From positions 62,001 to 126,000 of the forward strand of contig NZ_RCCH01000006.1 of the NCBI RefSeq assembly GCF_003663945.1: a DNA stretch of 64,000 nucleotides, written 5' to 3'. How positions within the stretch are numbered: position 1 is the stretch's first letter; each line of letters starts with the position of its first letter. This DNA comes from Lacinutrix venerupis (GTDB lineage: Bacteria; Bacteroidota; Bacteroidia; Flavobacteriales; Flavobacteriaceae). The position numbers and the translations under genes were made by a program. The notes under the pieces are model-generated. The model searched no databases and was not told the origin of the DNA. It saw only the letters and a program-made list of their open reading frames with translations. This document shows, in pieces, positions 52,976 to 60,809 of this stretch.

Positions 52976-54613
52976 CTAATGAATATTTGCTTTAGAGACT
53001 TGTTTTAAATCTAGCATATTTATTGGATTTATACCTAAGTTTCTTACATCTTGCCTAGTAAACCTAACTACTTCATCATAATACAGAGGAACTATAGGAG
53101 CTTCTTGCATAATTAAACTATCTAATTTAGTATACAATATTTCTCTTGCTTTATTATTAGTCTCTGTAAAAGATTGTGAGTACCAAGTGTTAAAATTTTC
53201 ATTTTTAAAATGAGTATAATTCGGACCGTTTGGTGCAAAATTTTTGCTGTAATATAGTGATAAGTAATTTTGAGCATCTGGATAATCGGCAACCCAACTA
53301 GCTCTAAAAAAATCTAATTTACCATTAGCTTTAGCGCTTTTTAAAGTAGAAGCAGGTATAACATCTATATTAACTATAAGTCCTATTTTTTGTAATTCAC
53401 GTTGTATATATTCACAAAAATTAAGGTAATTGCTAGTTGTAGTTATAGTAATTTCTGGCGTATTATTACCAGTTTCTTTTTTAAATAAATTTATAAGTGT
53501 TTTGGCTTTTTCAGGATTAAAAGAATATCCTATTTCTGCATTATAACCTGGTAGACCTTTGGGTATAAAACCACCATTTGCAGGAATGCCAATGCCATTA
53601 CGTAAATAAGTCATCATTTTTTTTCTATCAAAACCATAATTTACAGCTTTTCTTATGTATTCCGATTGTATTTCAGGAATTTCAGAATCCATATAAAAAC
53701 CTAAATACTCTGTATTTAGATATGGACCTCGAATCATATTAACAGCAGATTTGTATTTTGATCTTAACTCGCCTTTGCTGGTTAAAATATCATCTTGGTA
53801 CGAAGCATCTAATGAGTTTAAAAAATCTAAATTACCTTGAATAAATTGTAAAAACTCACTTTGTTTGTCTGGTAAAAAAGTAATAGCAATAGCTTCTAAA
53901 TAAGGCAAACTATTTCCATTAGAATCTTTTTCAAAATAATTATTATTCTTTCTAAAAACTAACTTAATATTTTCTTCCCAACGTTTAAATTTAAAAGGAC
54001 CTGTGCCAATTGGGTTCGCTCTAAATTCTGTACCATAATGTTCAACAATCTCTTTTGGTACTACAGAGCAATATTTCATGGTTAATAAACCTAAAAATGC
54101 CGGAAATGGTTGTTTTAGTTTAATGTTAAAAGTACTATCATTTTCTGCATAAAAATGCTCTACTTTATTTAAAACCCAACGTCCAGAAGACGCTATTTCT
54201 TTGTCAATAAGTCTATTAAAACTATACTCGAAATCTAAAGCTTTTACAGTGCGTGTAGAATCTTTACCAAACAGCTTGTGTTTATGAAAATAAACATTAT
54301 CTCTAAGAGTAAAAGAGTAGGTAAGTGCATCTTTGGAAATAGACCAATTTTTTGCAATACTAGGTTTTACATTTAAGTTGCTATCCATTTGCACTAAACC
54401 ATTAAATAGTTGATTTACAGCCCAAATATCTGCATTGTCCTTAGCAAAAGCAGGATCTAAAGACCCTATATTTTTATGCTCGTTATATCTAAAAACAAGA
54501 GTATTGTCTATGGTGTTATGCTTATTATTACAAGAAAAAAATAAAAAGAAAAGGCAAGTTGCTGTTAAGTAGTTAATTAAACTAAAATATTGCTTGTTTT
54601 TCAATTTTATCAT
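52976..54613 (-). CDS. Peptide/oligopeptide ABC transporter substrate-binding lipoprotein
   Basis: This 545-residue protein starts at ATG 54611-54613, giving a lipoprotein signal ending FFLFFSC; a frame reaching 54730 would overlap the divergent mtaB start and is not used. It is a family 5 solute-binding protein: SLDPAFAKDNADIWAVNQLFNGLVQMD, KNWSISKDALTYSFTLRDNVYFH, NPIGTGPFKFKRWEENIKLVFRKN, and the C-terminal LDFFRASWVADYPDAQNYLSLYYS. It captures oligopeptides or other small molecules for import. No permease or ATPase genes are adjacent, so it must work with distant partners. Confidence 0.92.
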   Translation of the reverse strand: MIKLKNKQYFSLINYLTATCLFFLFFSCNNKHNTIDNTLVFRYNEHKNIGSLDPAFAKDNADIWAVNQLFNGLVQMDSNLNVKPSIAKNWSISKDALTYSFTLRDNVYFHKHKLFGKDSTRTVKALDFEYSFNRLIDKEIASSGRWVLNKVEHFYAENDSTFNIKLKQPFPAFLGLLTMKYCSVVPKEIVEHYGTEFRANPIGTGPFKFKRWEENIKLVFRKNNNYFEKDSNGNSLPYLEAIAITFLPDKQSEFLQFIQGNLDFLNSLDASYQDDILTSKGELRSKYKSAVNMIRGPYLNTEYLGFYMDSEIPEIQSEYIRKAVNYGFDRKKMMTYLRNGIGIPANGGFIPKGLPGYNAEIGYSFNPEKAKTLINLFKKETGNNTPEITITTTSNYLNFCEYIQRELQKIGLIVNIDVIPASTLKSAKANGKLDFFRASWVADYPDAQNYLSLYYSKNFAPNGPNYTHFKNENFNTWYSQSFTETNNKAREILYTKLDSLIMQEAPIVPLYYDEVVRFTRQDVRNLGINPINMLDLKQVSKANIH

Positions 54614-54711
54614 TTTGTAATTTAATTGTAAATTTGCGCTTCCTTTAAAACGAGAGTTAATTGGTAAATATAATGAGATTTCTTTCTGTAAGGAAAAGAT
54701 AAAACTATAAA

Positions 54712-56034
54712 ATGAATAAAAAAGTCGCATTTTACACTTTAGGCTGCAAGCTTAATTTTTCTGAAACATCTACAATTGCTAGGAGTTTTAAAGATGAAGG
54801 ATTTGAGCGCGTAGATTTTTCTGAAACCGCAGATATTTATGTAATAAATACTTGCTCTGTAACCGAGAATGCCGATAAACGTTTTAAAACTATAGTTAAG
54901 CAAGCTCAAAAAGCAAATCCAGAAGCTTTTGTAGCTGCAGTTGGTTGTTATGCGCAATTAAAACCAGAGGAATTAGCAGATGTTAATGGTGTAGATTTGG
55001 TTTTAGGTGCTACAGAAAAATTTAAAATTACAGATTACCTTAACGATCTTACTAAAAATGATTTTGGAGAAGTACATTCTTGCGATATAAATGATGCCGA
55101 TTTTTATGTAGGTAGCTATTCTATAGGAGATAGAACACGTGCTTTTTTAAAAGTACAAGATGGTTGCGATTATAAATGTACCTATTGTACTATTCCTTTA
55201 GCTAGAGGGATTTCGCGAAGCGATGAATTAGCAAATGTTATAAAAAATGCTCAAGAAATTTCAGCAAAAGGTATTAAGGAAATTGTATTAACAGGAGTTA
55301 ATATTGGTGATTATGGAAAAGGTGAATTTGGTAATAAAAAACACGAACATACTTTTTTAGAATTAGTTCAAGAATTAGATCAAGTAGAAGGTATCGAGCG
55401 ATTACGTATCTCGTCTATAGAACCTAATTTATTAAAAAATGAAACAATAGATGTTGTAAGTAAGTCTAGAGCATTTGTACCACATTTTCATATACCATTA
55501 CAAAGTGGACATAATGATATTTTAAAATTAATGAAACGTCGTTATATGCGAGAACTATATGTAGATCGTGTAGCAAAAATTAACGAGGTCATGCCTCATG
55601 CTTGCATAGGTGTAGATGTTATTGTTGGTTTTCCGGGAGAAACCGAAGAGCATTTTTTAGAAACATATAATTTTTTAAATGCACTTGATATTTCATATTT
55701 ACACGTGTTTACGTATTCCGAAAGAGATAATACGGAAGCTGCAAGTTTTAAAAATGTTGTGCCAAAAAATATAAGAAGTAAGCGAAGTAAAATGTTACGC
55801 GGTTTAAGTGCAAAAAAACGCCGTGCTTTTTATGAAAAGCAAATAAACACTTCAAGAAGTGTATTGTTTGAAAGCGAAAACAAAGAAGGTTATATACATG
55901 GTTTTACAGAAAATTATGTAAAAGTAAAAGCACCTTGGGATCCATATTTAGTAAATACTATCCATCAAGTAAAGCTTACAAGTATAGATGATGATGGCTT
56001 GGTAAGATTTGAATTTGAAAACATTTTGGTATAA
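54712..56034 (+). CDS. mtaB: tRNA t6A37 C2-methylthiotransferase MtaB
   Basis: This 440-residue radical-SAM enzyme has the N-terminal MTTase domain with three iron-sulfur cysteines (GCKLNFSE, NTCSVTENADKRF, GCYAQLKPEE), the radical-SAM triad CDYKCTYCTIP (about 148-158), and a C-terminal TRAM-like domain (about 370-440). It converts N6-threonylcarbamoyladenosine at tRNA position 37 to the 2-methylthio form. It is divergent from the oligopeptide-binding gene, with 98 nt between starts, and closed by a terminator. Confidence 0.93.
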   Translation: MNKKVAFYTLGCKLNFSETSTIARSFKDEGFERVDFSETADIYVINTCSVTENADKRFKTIVKQAQKANPEAFVAAVGCYAQLKPEELADVNGVDLVLGATEKFKITDYLNDLTKNDFGEVHSCDINDADFYVGSYSIGDRTRAFLKVQDGCDYKCTYCTIPLARGISRSDELANVIKNAQEISAKGIKEIVLTGVNIGDYGKGEFGNKKHEHTFLELVQELDQVEGIERLRISSIEPNLLKNETIDVVSKSRAFVPHFHIPLQSGHNDILKLMKRRYMRELYVDRVAKINEVMPHACIGVDVIVGFPGETEEHFLETYNFLNALDISYLHVFTYSERDNTEAASFKNVVPKNIRSKRSKMLRGLSAKKRRAFYEKQINTSRSVLFESENKEGYIHGFTENYVKVKAPWDPYLVNTIHQVKLTSIDDDGLVRFEFENILV

Positions 56035-56037
56035 AAA

Positions 56038-56065
56038 AAAACTGAAACGTTAATTTCAGTTTTAA
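56038..56065 (+). terminator. Bidirectional terminator after mtaB
   Basis: The stem AAAACTGAAA / TTTCAGTTTT with a 6-nt loop separates mtaB from the convergent acetyltransferase-like gene. Confidence 0.75.
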
Positions 56066-56082
56066 TTTTGTTTATTTATAAA

Positions 56083-56379
56083 TTATATTCTTAATCCAAC
56101 AGGTAGTAATTTTTTATACTGCCTATTACGCCTAATAAACTTAGCAATTTCAGGACTTGTAGGTACAACACTTAGGTTGCGTTCTTCAACATTTTCAAAA
56201 ACCAATTTTAAAAAATCTCCGGCAAAGTTTTGGTCTGTAACTTCTTCAGGAATAATTAATTTTGTTAAAAATATCTTTCGCTCTTGTAAAGAATATTCAA
56301 TTTTAGCAAAATCATTCCCGGTTTTTAATTCGAATTGACGTAGAAAATCATTGTCAACTAGTTCAGCAGCAGCAGTCAT
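56083..56379 (-). CDS. Small GNAT-like N-acetyltransferase (NATD1/YidJ type)
   Basis: This 98-residue protein has the compact GNAT pattern: an N-terminal helix, IEYSLQERKIFLTKLIIPEEV, FAGDFLKLVFENVEERNLSVVPTSPEIAKFIRRNRQYKKLL. The last stretch matches the C-terminal part of NATD1/YjdJ-type small acetyltransferases (VVPxSPxxAxFIRRxxxY). The acetyl-CoA-binding Q/RxxGxG/A loop is degenerate (EEVTDQNFAG), so catalytic activity is uncertain. Its substrate is unknown. It is convergent with mtaB and 122 nt upstream of a divergent hydrolase gene. Confidence 0.8.
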   Translation of the reverse strand: MTAAAELVDNDFLRQFELKTGNDFAKIEYSLQERKIFLTKLIIPEEVTDQNFAGDFLKLVFENVEERNLSVVPTSPEIAKFIRRNRQYKKLLPVGLRI

Positions 56380-56501
56380 ATTATAATAAGTTTAATTTAT
56401 TGTTAAGGGAACAAAAATAGTGCCATCTATTTTATAGCTTTACGCATTACAAAAATACGTAAAATTATCCTTAAGTGATTATTAATAACTGTTAAAAGCT
56501 T

Positions 56502-57173
56502 ATGAGTCAAGATATAATACATGTTTATTTAATGCCTGGTATGGCGGCTAATCCTTCAATTTTTGATAATATTTCGCTTCCCAAAGATCAGTTTCAATTA
56601 CATAAACTTACATGGGAAATTCCTATTAAAAATGAAACATTAAGTAATTATGCTTTAAGAATGATTAATAATATTAAACATGAAAATATTGTACTATTAG
56701 GCGTTTCTTTTGGAGGTATTTTAGTGCAAGAGATGAGTAAACATGTTAAATTAAGGAAATTGTTTGTAGTCTCTAGTGTAAAAACTAAGCATGAGCTTCC
56801 TAATAGATTTAAAATTTTAAAAACGACTAAAGCATATAAGTTATTACCAACACAATTAGCAAGTAACCTCGATTTATTGGCAAAATTTTCGTTTGGAGAT
56901 TTAATTAAAAAACGTATAGATTTATATAAAAAATATCTTTCTGTTAATGATAAATATTATTTAGATTGGTCTATAGAGCAAGTTATTAATTGGGAGCAAG
57001 ATAAAGTCATTCCAGAAGCCATTCATATTCATGGAGAAAAAGACAAAGTGTTTCCGCACAATTGCATAACAAATTGTATTACTGTAAAAAATGGAACACA
57101 TATTATGATAATAGATAAATACAAGTGGTTTAACGAAAATTTACCAAAGTTAATTTTAGGTGAAAAAGAATAA
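56502..57173 (+). CDS. Alpha/beta hydrolase family protein
   Basis: This 223-residue protein has an oxyanion region HVYLMPGMAANPSIF, the nucleophile elbow GVSFGG (Ser about 70), and a late Asp/His pair around HIHGEKDKVFPH and KNGTHIMI. It is a compact alpha/beta hydrolase, perhaps an esterase or thioesterase; the substrate is unknown. No signal peptide is seen, so it is cytoplasmic. It is followed after 37 nt by a lytic transglycosylase gene on the same strand and may share its transcript. Confidence 0.88.
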   Translation: MSQDIIHVYLMPGMAANPSIFDNISLPKDQFQLHKLTWEIPIKNETLSNYALRMINNIKHENIVLLGVSFGGILVQEMSKHVKLRKLFVVSSVKTKHELPNRFKILKTTKAYKLLPTQLASNLDLLAKFSFGDLIKKRIDLYKKYLSVNDKYYLDWSIEQVINWEQDKVIPEAIHIHGEKDKVFPHNCITNCITVKNGTHIMIIDKYKWFNENLPKLILGEKE

Positions 57174-57210
57174 TTTTTAATTAAATTATTATAAATTTAT
57201 AAAAAACGAA

Positions 57211-58146
57211 ATGATGATGAAAATTGCACAAAAAGTATTGGCAGGTATTGGTCTTGTATGCTTAGGATTATTGTTTATTAATGCTTTACAAGAAGCACCA
57301 ACAGATGAGAATTTAGAAAAGAAAATTATTAACGATTATAATGTTTATGCCTTACAAGTACCAGATTATTTAGATTTTGCAGGAGAGCGCGTACCTTTAG
57401 AAAATCCGGATATATTAGAACGTATGGATAAAGAGTTGTTAGTAAACACCTATTGGCAATCTAATGGTTTGTTAATGTTTAAACGTGCTCAAAAATATTT
57501 TCCTATTATAGAACCTATTTTAGCTAAAAACGGTATTCCAGATGATTTTAAATACTTAGCAGTAATAGAAAGCGGATTAACAAATGCACGTTCTCCTGCC
57601 GGAGCAAGTGGTTTTTGGCAAATTATGAAAGCTACTGGTAAAGAAAATGGATTAGAAGTAAATAGTAATGTAGATGAGCGTTACAATTTAGAAATGGCAA
57701 CCCAAGTAGCTTGCGATTATTTAAAAAAATCTAAAGAACGTTTAGGTTCTTGGACAAATGCTGCTGCTGCTTACAATGCCGGAAATTATGGTGTTTCAAG
57801 ACGATTAGAAGAGCAAAAAGTAGATAATTACTACGATTTGCTTTTAGGTGAAGAAACCGGACGTTATGTTTTTAGAATAATAGCTTTAAAAGAGATTTTA
57901 TCTAATCCTGCAAAATATGGTTTTAACTTTAGAACTAAAGATTTGTATTCTGCTATACCAACATATAAAGTGGCTGTAGATACTGCTGTTACAGATTTTG
58001 CTCAGTTTGCAAAAGATATGGGAATTAACTATAAAATATTAAAAATTCATAATCCTTGGTTACGAGAAAACAAACTTAATAATGCGTCTAGAAAACAATA
58101 TTTTATAGATATACCTGAAAAAGGTTATTATTCTACAACTCCATAA
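57211..58146 (+). CDS. Lytic transglycosylase (SLT domain, MltD-like)
   Basis: This 311-residue protein has an N-terminal membrane signal segment (about 5-25) and an SLT domain (about 95-215) with the catalytic glutamate in LAVIESGLTNARSPAGASGFWQIM, then AAAAYNAGNYGVSRRL. It cleaves peptidoglycan between N-acetylmuramic acid and N-acetylglucosamine to make 1,6-anhydro ends. It lacks the LysM repeats of E. coli MltD. Several in-frame ATGs at its start (MMMK) make the exact start uncertain by a few codons. The cardiolipin synthase gene starts at the next base after its stop, so the two are an operon. Confidence 0.9.
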   Translation: MMMKIAQKVLAGIGLVCLGLLFINALQEAPTDENLEKKIINDYNVYALQVPDYLDFAGERVPLENPDILERMDKELLVNTYWQSNGLLMFKRAQKYFPIIEPILAKNGIPDDFKYLAVIESGLTNARSPAGASGFWQIMKATGKENGLEVNSNVDERYNLEMATQVACDYLKKSKERLGSWTNAAAAYNAGNYGVSRRLEEQKVDNYYDLLLGEETGRYVFRIIALKEILSNPAKYGFNFRTKDLYSAIPTYKVAVDTAVTDFAQFAKDMGINYKILKIHNPWLRENKLNNASRKQYFIDIPEKGYYSTTP

Positions 58147-59607
58147 ATGATAGAGTTTTTAAAAAATAATTGGTTTGTAATAATAATTTCAATTAATTAT
58201 TTACTTGCAATTTCTGCAGTAATTACAATACTTTTTAGAAATTTAAATCCAACAAAAACACTAACATATATTATTGTGTTAGTGTTTTTTCCTTTTTTAG
58301 GACTTTTGGTTTATTATTTATTTGGTCAAGAATATAGAAAGAATAAAATATTTAACCGTAAAAATGTTTTAAATCAAAAAATTATAAAATCTTTAAATGA
58401 AGATTTAGAACAAAATAATAAGCAGTTAAAAGAACTACAAGACGATTTTCTTGAAGATAAAATTCGTTTAGCACAATTACTCCAAAAAAGCGATAAAGCA
58501 CCATTAACAAGATGCAATAGTGTAGAAATTATTAAAAATGGTGAAAATAAGTTTAAACGATTATTTGAGGATATAAAAAAAGCAAAACACCATTTACATA
58601 TAGAATATTACATTGTTAAAGACGACGACATTGGTACACAGCTATTAAATTTATTATGTGAAAAAGCAAAAGAAGGTTTAGAAGTACGTTTAAGTGTAGA
58701 TGATGTTGGTGCAAGTATTTCTCGAAAAATGAAACACCAATTAAAAAGCGCAGGTGTCGAGTTTTATTCTTTTATGCCAGTTTTATTTCCAAAATTTACA
58801 GGTAGAATGAATTACCGTAACCATAGAAAAATTGCCATAATCGATGGTGCTATAGGTTATGTGGGAGGTATAAATGTTGCAGACGATTATGTAAATAAAC
58901 CAGGTAAAAAATTATATTGGAGAGATACACATATTCGATTAGAAGGTGAGGCAGTAATAACTTTGCAAGTACAGTTTTTAACCAATTGGCAGTTTGTGTC
59001 AGACTCTAAAATAGAAGATCTCTCAAAAGAATATTTTCCAAATAAAAAATGTGAAGATACAGTAGCGGTGCAAATTGCTGCTAGTGGTCCAGATACAGAT
59101 TGGTCTAATATTATGGATGTTATTTTCTTTGCAATTACCACTGCAGACGATTATGTTTATTTAACAACACCTTACTTTATTCCAAACGATGAGATTATTA
59201 TGGCATTACAAATTGCTTCTCGTAGTGGTATAGATGTTAGACTACTTATTCCAGACGAAAGCGATTCTATTATTGCTAAACATGCTACAAACTCTTATTT
59301 ACAACGTTTGTTTAACGCAAATATTAAAGTATATCGTTATACAAAAGGATTTATTCATGCAAAAACAATGGTTGTAGATAATGTGTTTTCTACAATAGGA
59401 ACTTCAAACTTAGATTATAGAAGTTTTAATATCAATTTCGAAATTAACGCTGTTATTTACGATAAAGATAAAAGTAAAGAGTTAAAATTTATTTTTATGG
59501 AAGATTTAAAAGATGCAATAGAAATGAATCCTGAAGAATGGAAAAATAGATCTAAAATTCAAAAATTAAAAGAAGCTTATTGTAAGCTTTGGGCGCCATT
59601 ATTATAA
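58147..59607 (+). CDS. cls: Cardiolipin synthase
   Basis: This 486-residue enzyme has two N-terminal membrane helices (about 5-30 and 38-58), a PLD-N region, and two HKD catalytic motifs: NHRKIAIIDGAIGYVGGINV (about 225) and IHAKTMVVDNVFSTIGTSNLD (about 400). It condenses phosphatidyl groups to make cardiolipin at the inner membrane. ATG 58147 directly follows the transglycosylase stop, implying coupled translation. A clear terminator follows. The product assignment among ClsA/B/C types is not attempted. Confidence 0.94.
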   Translation: MIEFLKNNWFVIIISINYLLAISAVITILFRNLNPTKTLTYIIVLVFFPFLGLLVYYLFGQEYRKNKIFNRKNVLNQKIIKSLNEDLEQNNKQLKELQDDFLEDKIRLAQLLQKSDKAPLTRCNSVEIIKNGENKFKRLFEDIKKAKHHLHIEYYIVKDDDIGTQLLNLLCEKAKEGLEVRLSVDDVGASISRKMKHQLKSAGVEFYSFMPVLFPKFTGRMNYRNHRKIAIIDGAIGYVGGINVADDYVNKPGKKLYWRDTHIRLEGEAVITLQVQFLTNWQFVSDSKIEDLSKEYFPNKKCEDTVAVQIAASGPDTDWSNIMDVIFFAITTADDYVYLTTPYFIPNDEIIMALQIASRSGIDVRLLIPDESDSIIAKHATNSYLQRLFNANIKVYRYTKGFIHAKTMVVDNVFSTIGTSNLDYRSFNINFEINAVIYDKDKSKELKFIFMEDLKDAIEMNPEEWKNRSKIQKLKEAYCKLWAPLL

Positions 59608-59610
59608 AAT

Positions 59611-59640
59611 AAAAAAAGCTCACAAACGTGAGCTTTTAGT
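59611..59640 (+). terminator. Bidirectional terminator after the cardiolipin synthase gene
   Basis: The stem AAAAGCTCAC / GTGAGCTTTT with a 4-nt loop lies between convergent genes, 20 nt before the TPR-protein stop. Confidence 0.85.
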
Positions 59641-59659
59641 AAAAATATTTTAATAAAAC

Positions 59660-60244
59660 TTATCTGCGCGATGCTCTACGCTGCGCTCTCATAGAGCCAC
59701 CTTGTCCAAAATGTTGGTTTGGTGCTCCTTGTGCACGTTTCATGTTTGCTTTCATTTCTTTAATTTGCTCTTTTAACATGTTATTTTTGTCTAGTTTTTG
59801 AGCTTCATTAATTAATATAGTAGCTTCTTGTTTTCTTCTTTTAGAAAAAGCTATTCCGGCTAAGTTTAATTTTGCCATTGCCATATCTTGGTCCATACTT
59901 AAACCTAAATTTACAGCTTTTTTAAAGTGTTTTTCAGCAAGATTCATATCGGTTTGAGAAACCATAATACCTTGCAAATAATTAAAGTAACCTTGTTGTT
60001 TAGTTACTAAGGCTGCTTCTGGATTTTTAATTTTATTAAGCCATTTTTGAGCACCAGGAAAATCTTGTTTACGTAATTTTAAAAAGGCAAGTAAAATAAA
60101 TTCATTTTTAAAATATAGAAACACAAAAATTAAAGCTAAAAAAATAAGCATGATACCGTTTCCAATACCACCTTCTGTAAACTGCCAAATAGCAGTAGCT
60201 AAAATTAAACCTGCAATTATTAATTTAAATACTTTATTATACAT
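59660..60244 (-). CDS. Membrane-anchored TPR protein
   Basis: This 194-residue protein has two short N-terminal hydrophobic stretches (about 6-20 and 24-50, GIMLIFLALIFVFLYF), then TPR-like helices (about 70-160: AQKWLNKIKNPEAALVTKQQ, LAEKHFKKAVNLGLSMDQDMAMAKLNLAGIA, ATILINEAQKLDKNN) and a basic, arginine-rich tail (MRAQRRASRR). It probably scaffolds other proteins at the membrane. No enzymatic motif is seen. It is monocistronic; a 9-bp hairpin sits in its leader (60265-60294). Confidence 0.82.
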   Translation of the reverse strand: MYNKVFKLIIAGLILATAIWQFTEGGIGNGIMLIFLALIFVFLYFKNEFILLAFLKLRKQDFPGAQKWLNKIKNPEAALVTKQQGYFNYLQGIMVSQTDMNLAEKHFKKAVNLGLSMDQDMAMAKLNLAGIAFSKRRKQEATILINEAQKLDKNNMLKEQIKEMKANMKRAQGAPNQHFGQGGSMRAQRRASRR

Positions 60245-60444
60245 TGTTATATATTTATTGTTTTAATAACGCTCTACATATTTCTAGCGTTATTTTTCTG
60301 TTTTAAGACTGCAAAGAAACTCAATTTTTCTGAAATATCCTTAGTTAAAAAATGTAATTGTACGTTATTATACCCTTATTTTCTTGCAAAAGCCTTTATT
60401 TTTGCTAAGAAAACAAATCATAATAAAATATTTTTTAAATAAGG
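60245..60444 (-). other. Gap between the TPR gene and the L34 promoter
   Basis: No gene is seen. The only marked structure is a perfect 9-bp stem, AATAACGCT (60265-60273) with AGCGTTATT (60286-60294), in the leader region of the TPR gene on the minus strand. The rest is AT-rich. Confidence 0.4.
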
Positions 60445-60475
60445 TTTGCTAAATAAAAAAGTCGTTGTATATTTG
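60445..60475 (+). promoter_or_regulatory. Housekeeping promoter of the L34 gene
   Basis: TTTG (60445-60448), 19 nt, TATATTTG (60468-60475) fits the Bacteroidetes TTTG / TAnnTTTG consensus. The leader is about 65-70 nt and holds a small hairpin (GTTTTG at 60482 with CAAAAC at 60497). Confidence 0.75.
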
Positions 60476-60547
60476 CGCTCAGTTTTGGGGAATGCTCAAA
60501 ACAAAAATGAGATAGATTTTACAATTCAGATTTAAAAAAATAAGACA

Positions 60548-60709
60548 ATGCCAAAAAGAACGTTTCAGCCATCGAAAAGAAAGAGAAGAAATAAACATGG
60601 TTTTAGAGAAAGAATGGCTTCTGCTAATGGTAGAAAGGTATTAGCTCGTAGAAGAGCAAAAGGAAGAAAGAAATTATCTGTTTCAACTGAAACTAGACAT
60701 AAAAAATAA
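60548..60709 (+). CDS. rpmH: 50S ribosomal protein L34
   Basis: This 53-residue basic protein ([20 protein letters not shown], then [33 protein letters not shown]) is a full-length L34. It binds 23S rRNA in the large subunit. Unlike in many bacteria, it is not followed by rnpA but by carB after a strong terminator. It is preceded by a good TTTG-N19-TAnnTTTG promoter. Confidence 0.97.
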   Translation: MPKRTFQPSKRKRRNKHGFRERMASANGRKVLARRRAKGRKKLSVSTETRHKK

Positions 60710-60732
60710 TGATTAACAATTGTTAATATATT

Positions 60733-60765
60733 AAAGGCGTTACTTAGGTGTAACGCCTTTTTTTA
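60733..60765 (+). terminator. Terminator after the L34 gene
   Basis: AAAGGCGTTAC pairs with GTAACGCCTTT across a short loop and runs into T7. Confidence 0.9.
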
Positions 60766-60779
60766 TATCTAAGTTTTAC

Positions 60780-60787
60780 TATTTTTG
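60780..60787 (+). promoter_or_regulatory. Probable -7 box of carB
   Basis: TATTTTTG matches TAnnTTTG exactly, 22 nt before the carB ATG. No TTG is seen at the usual -33 position. Confidence 0.45.
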
Positions 60788-60809
60788 CACCACATAATAA
60801 TTAATAACA

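Noticed and set aside
54614-54730. Longer start for the oligopeptide-binding gene
   Set aside because: It would overlap the mtaB start, and the extra 39 residues precede a perfect lipoprotein signal.
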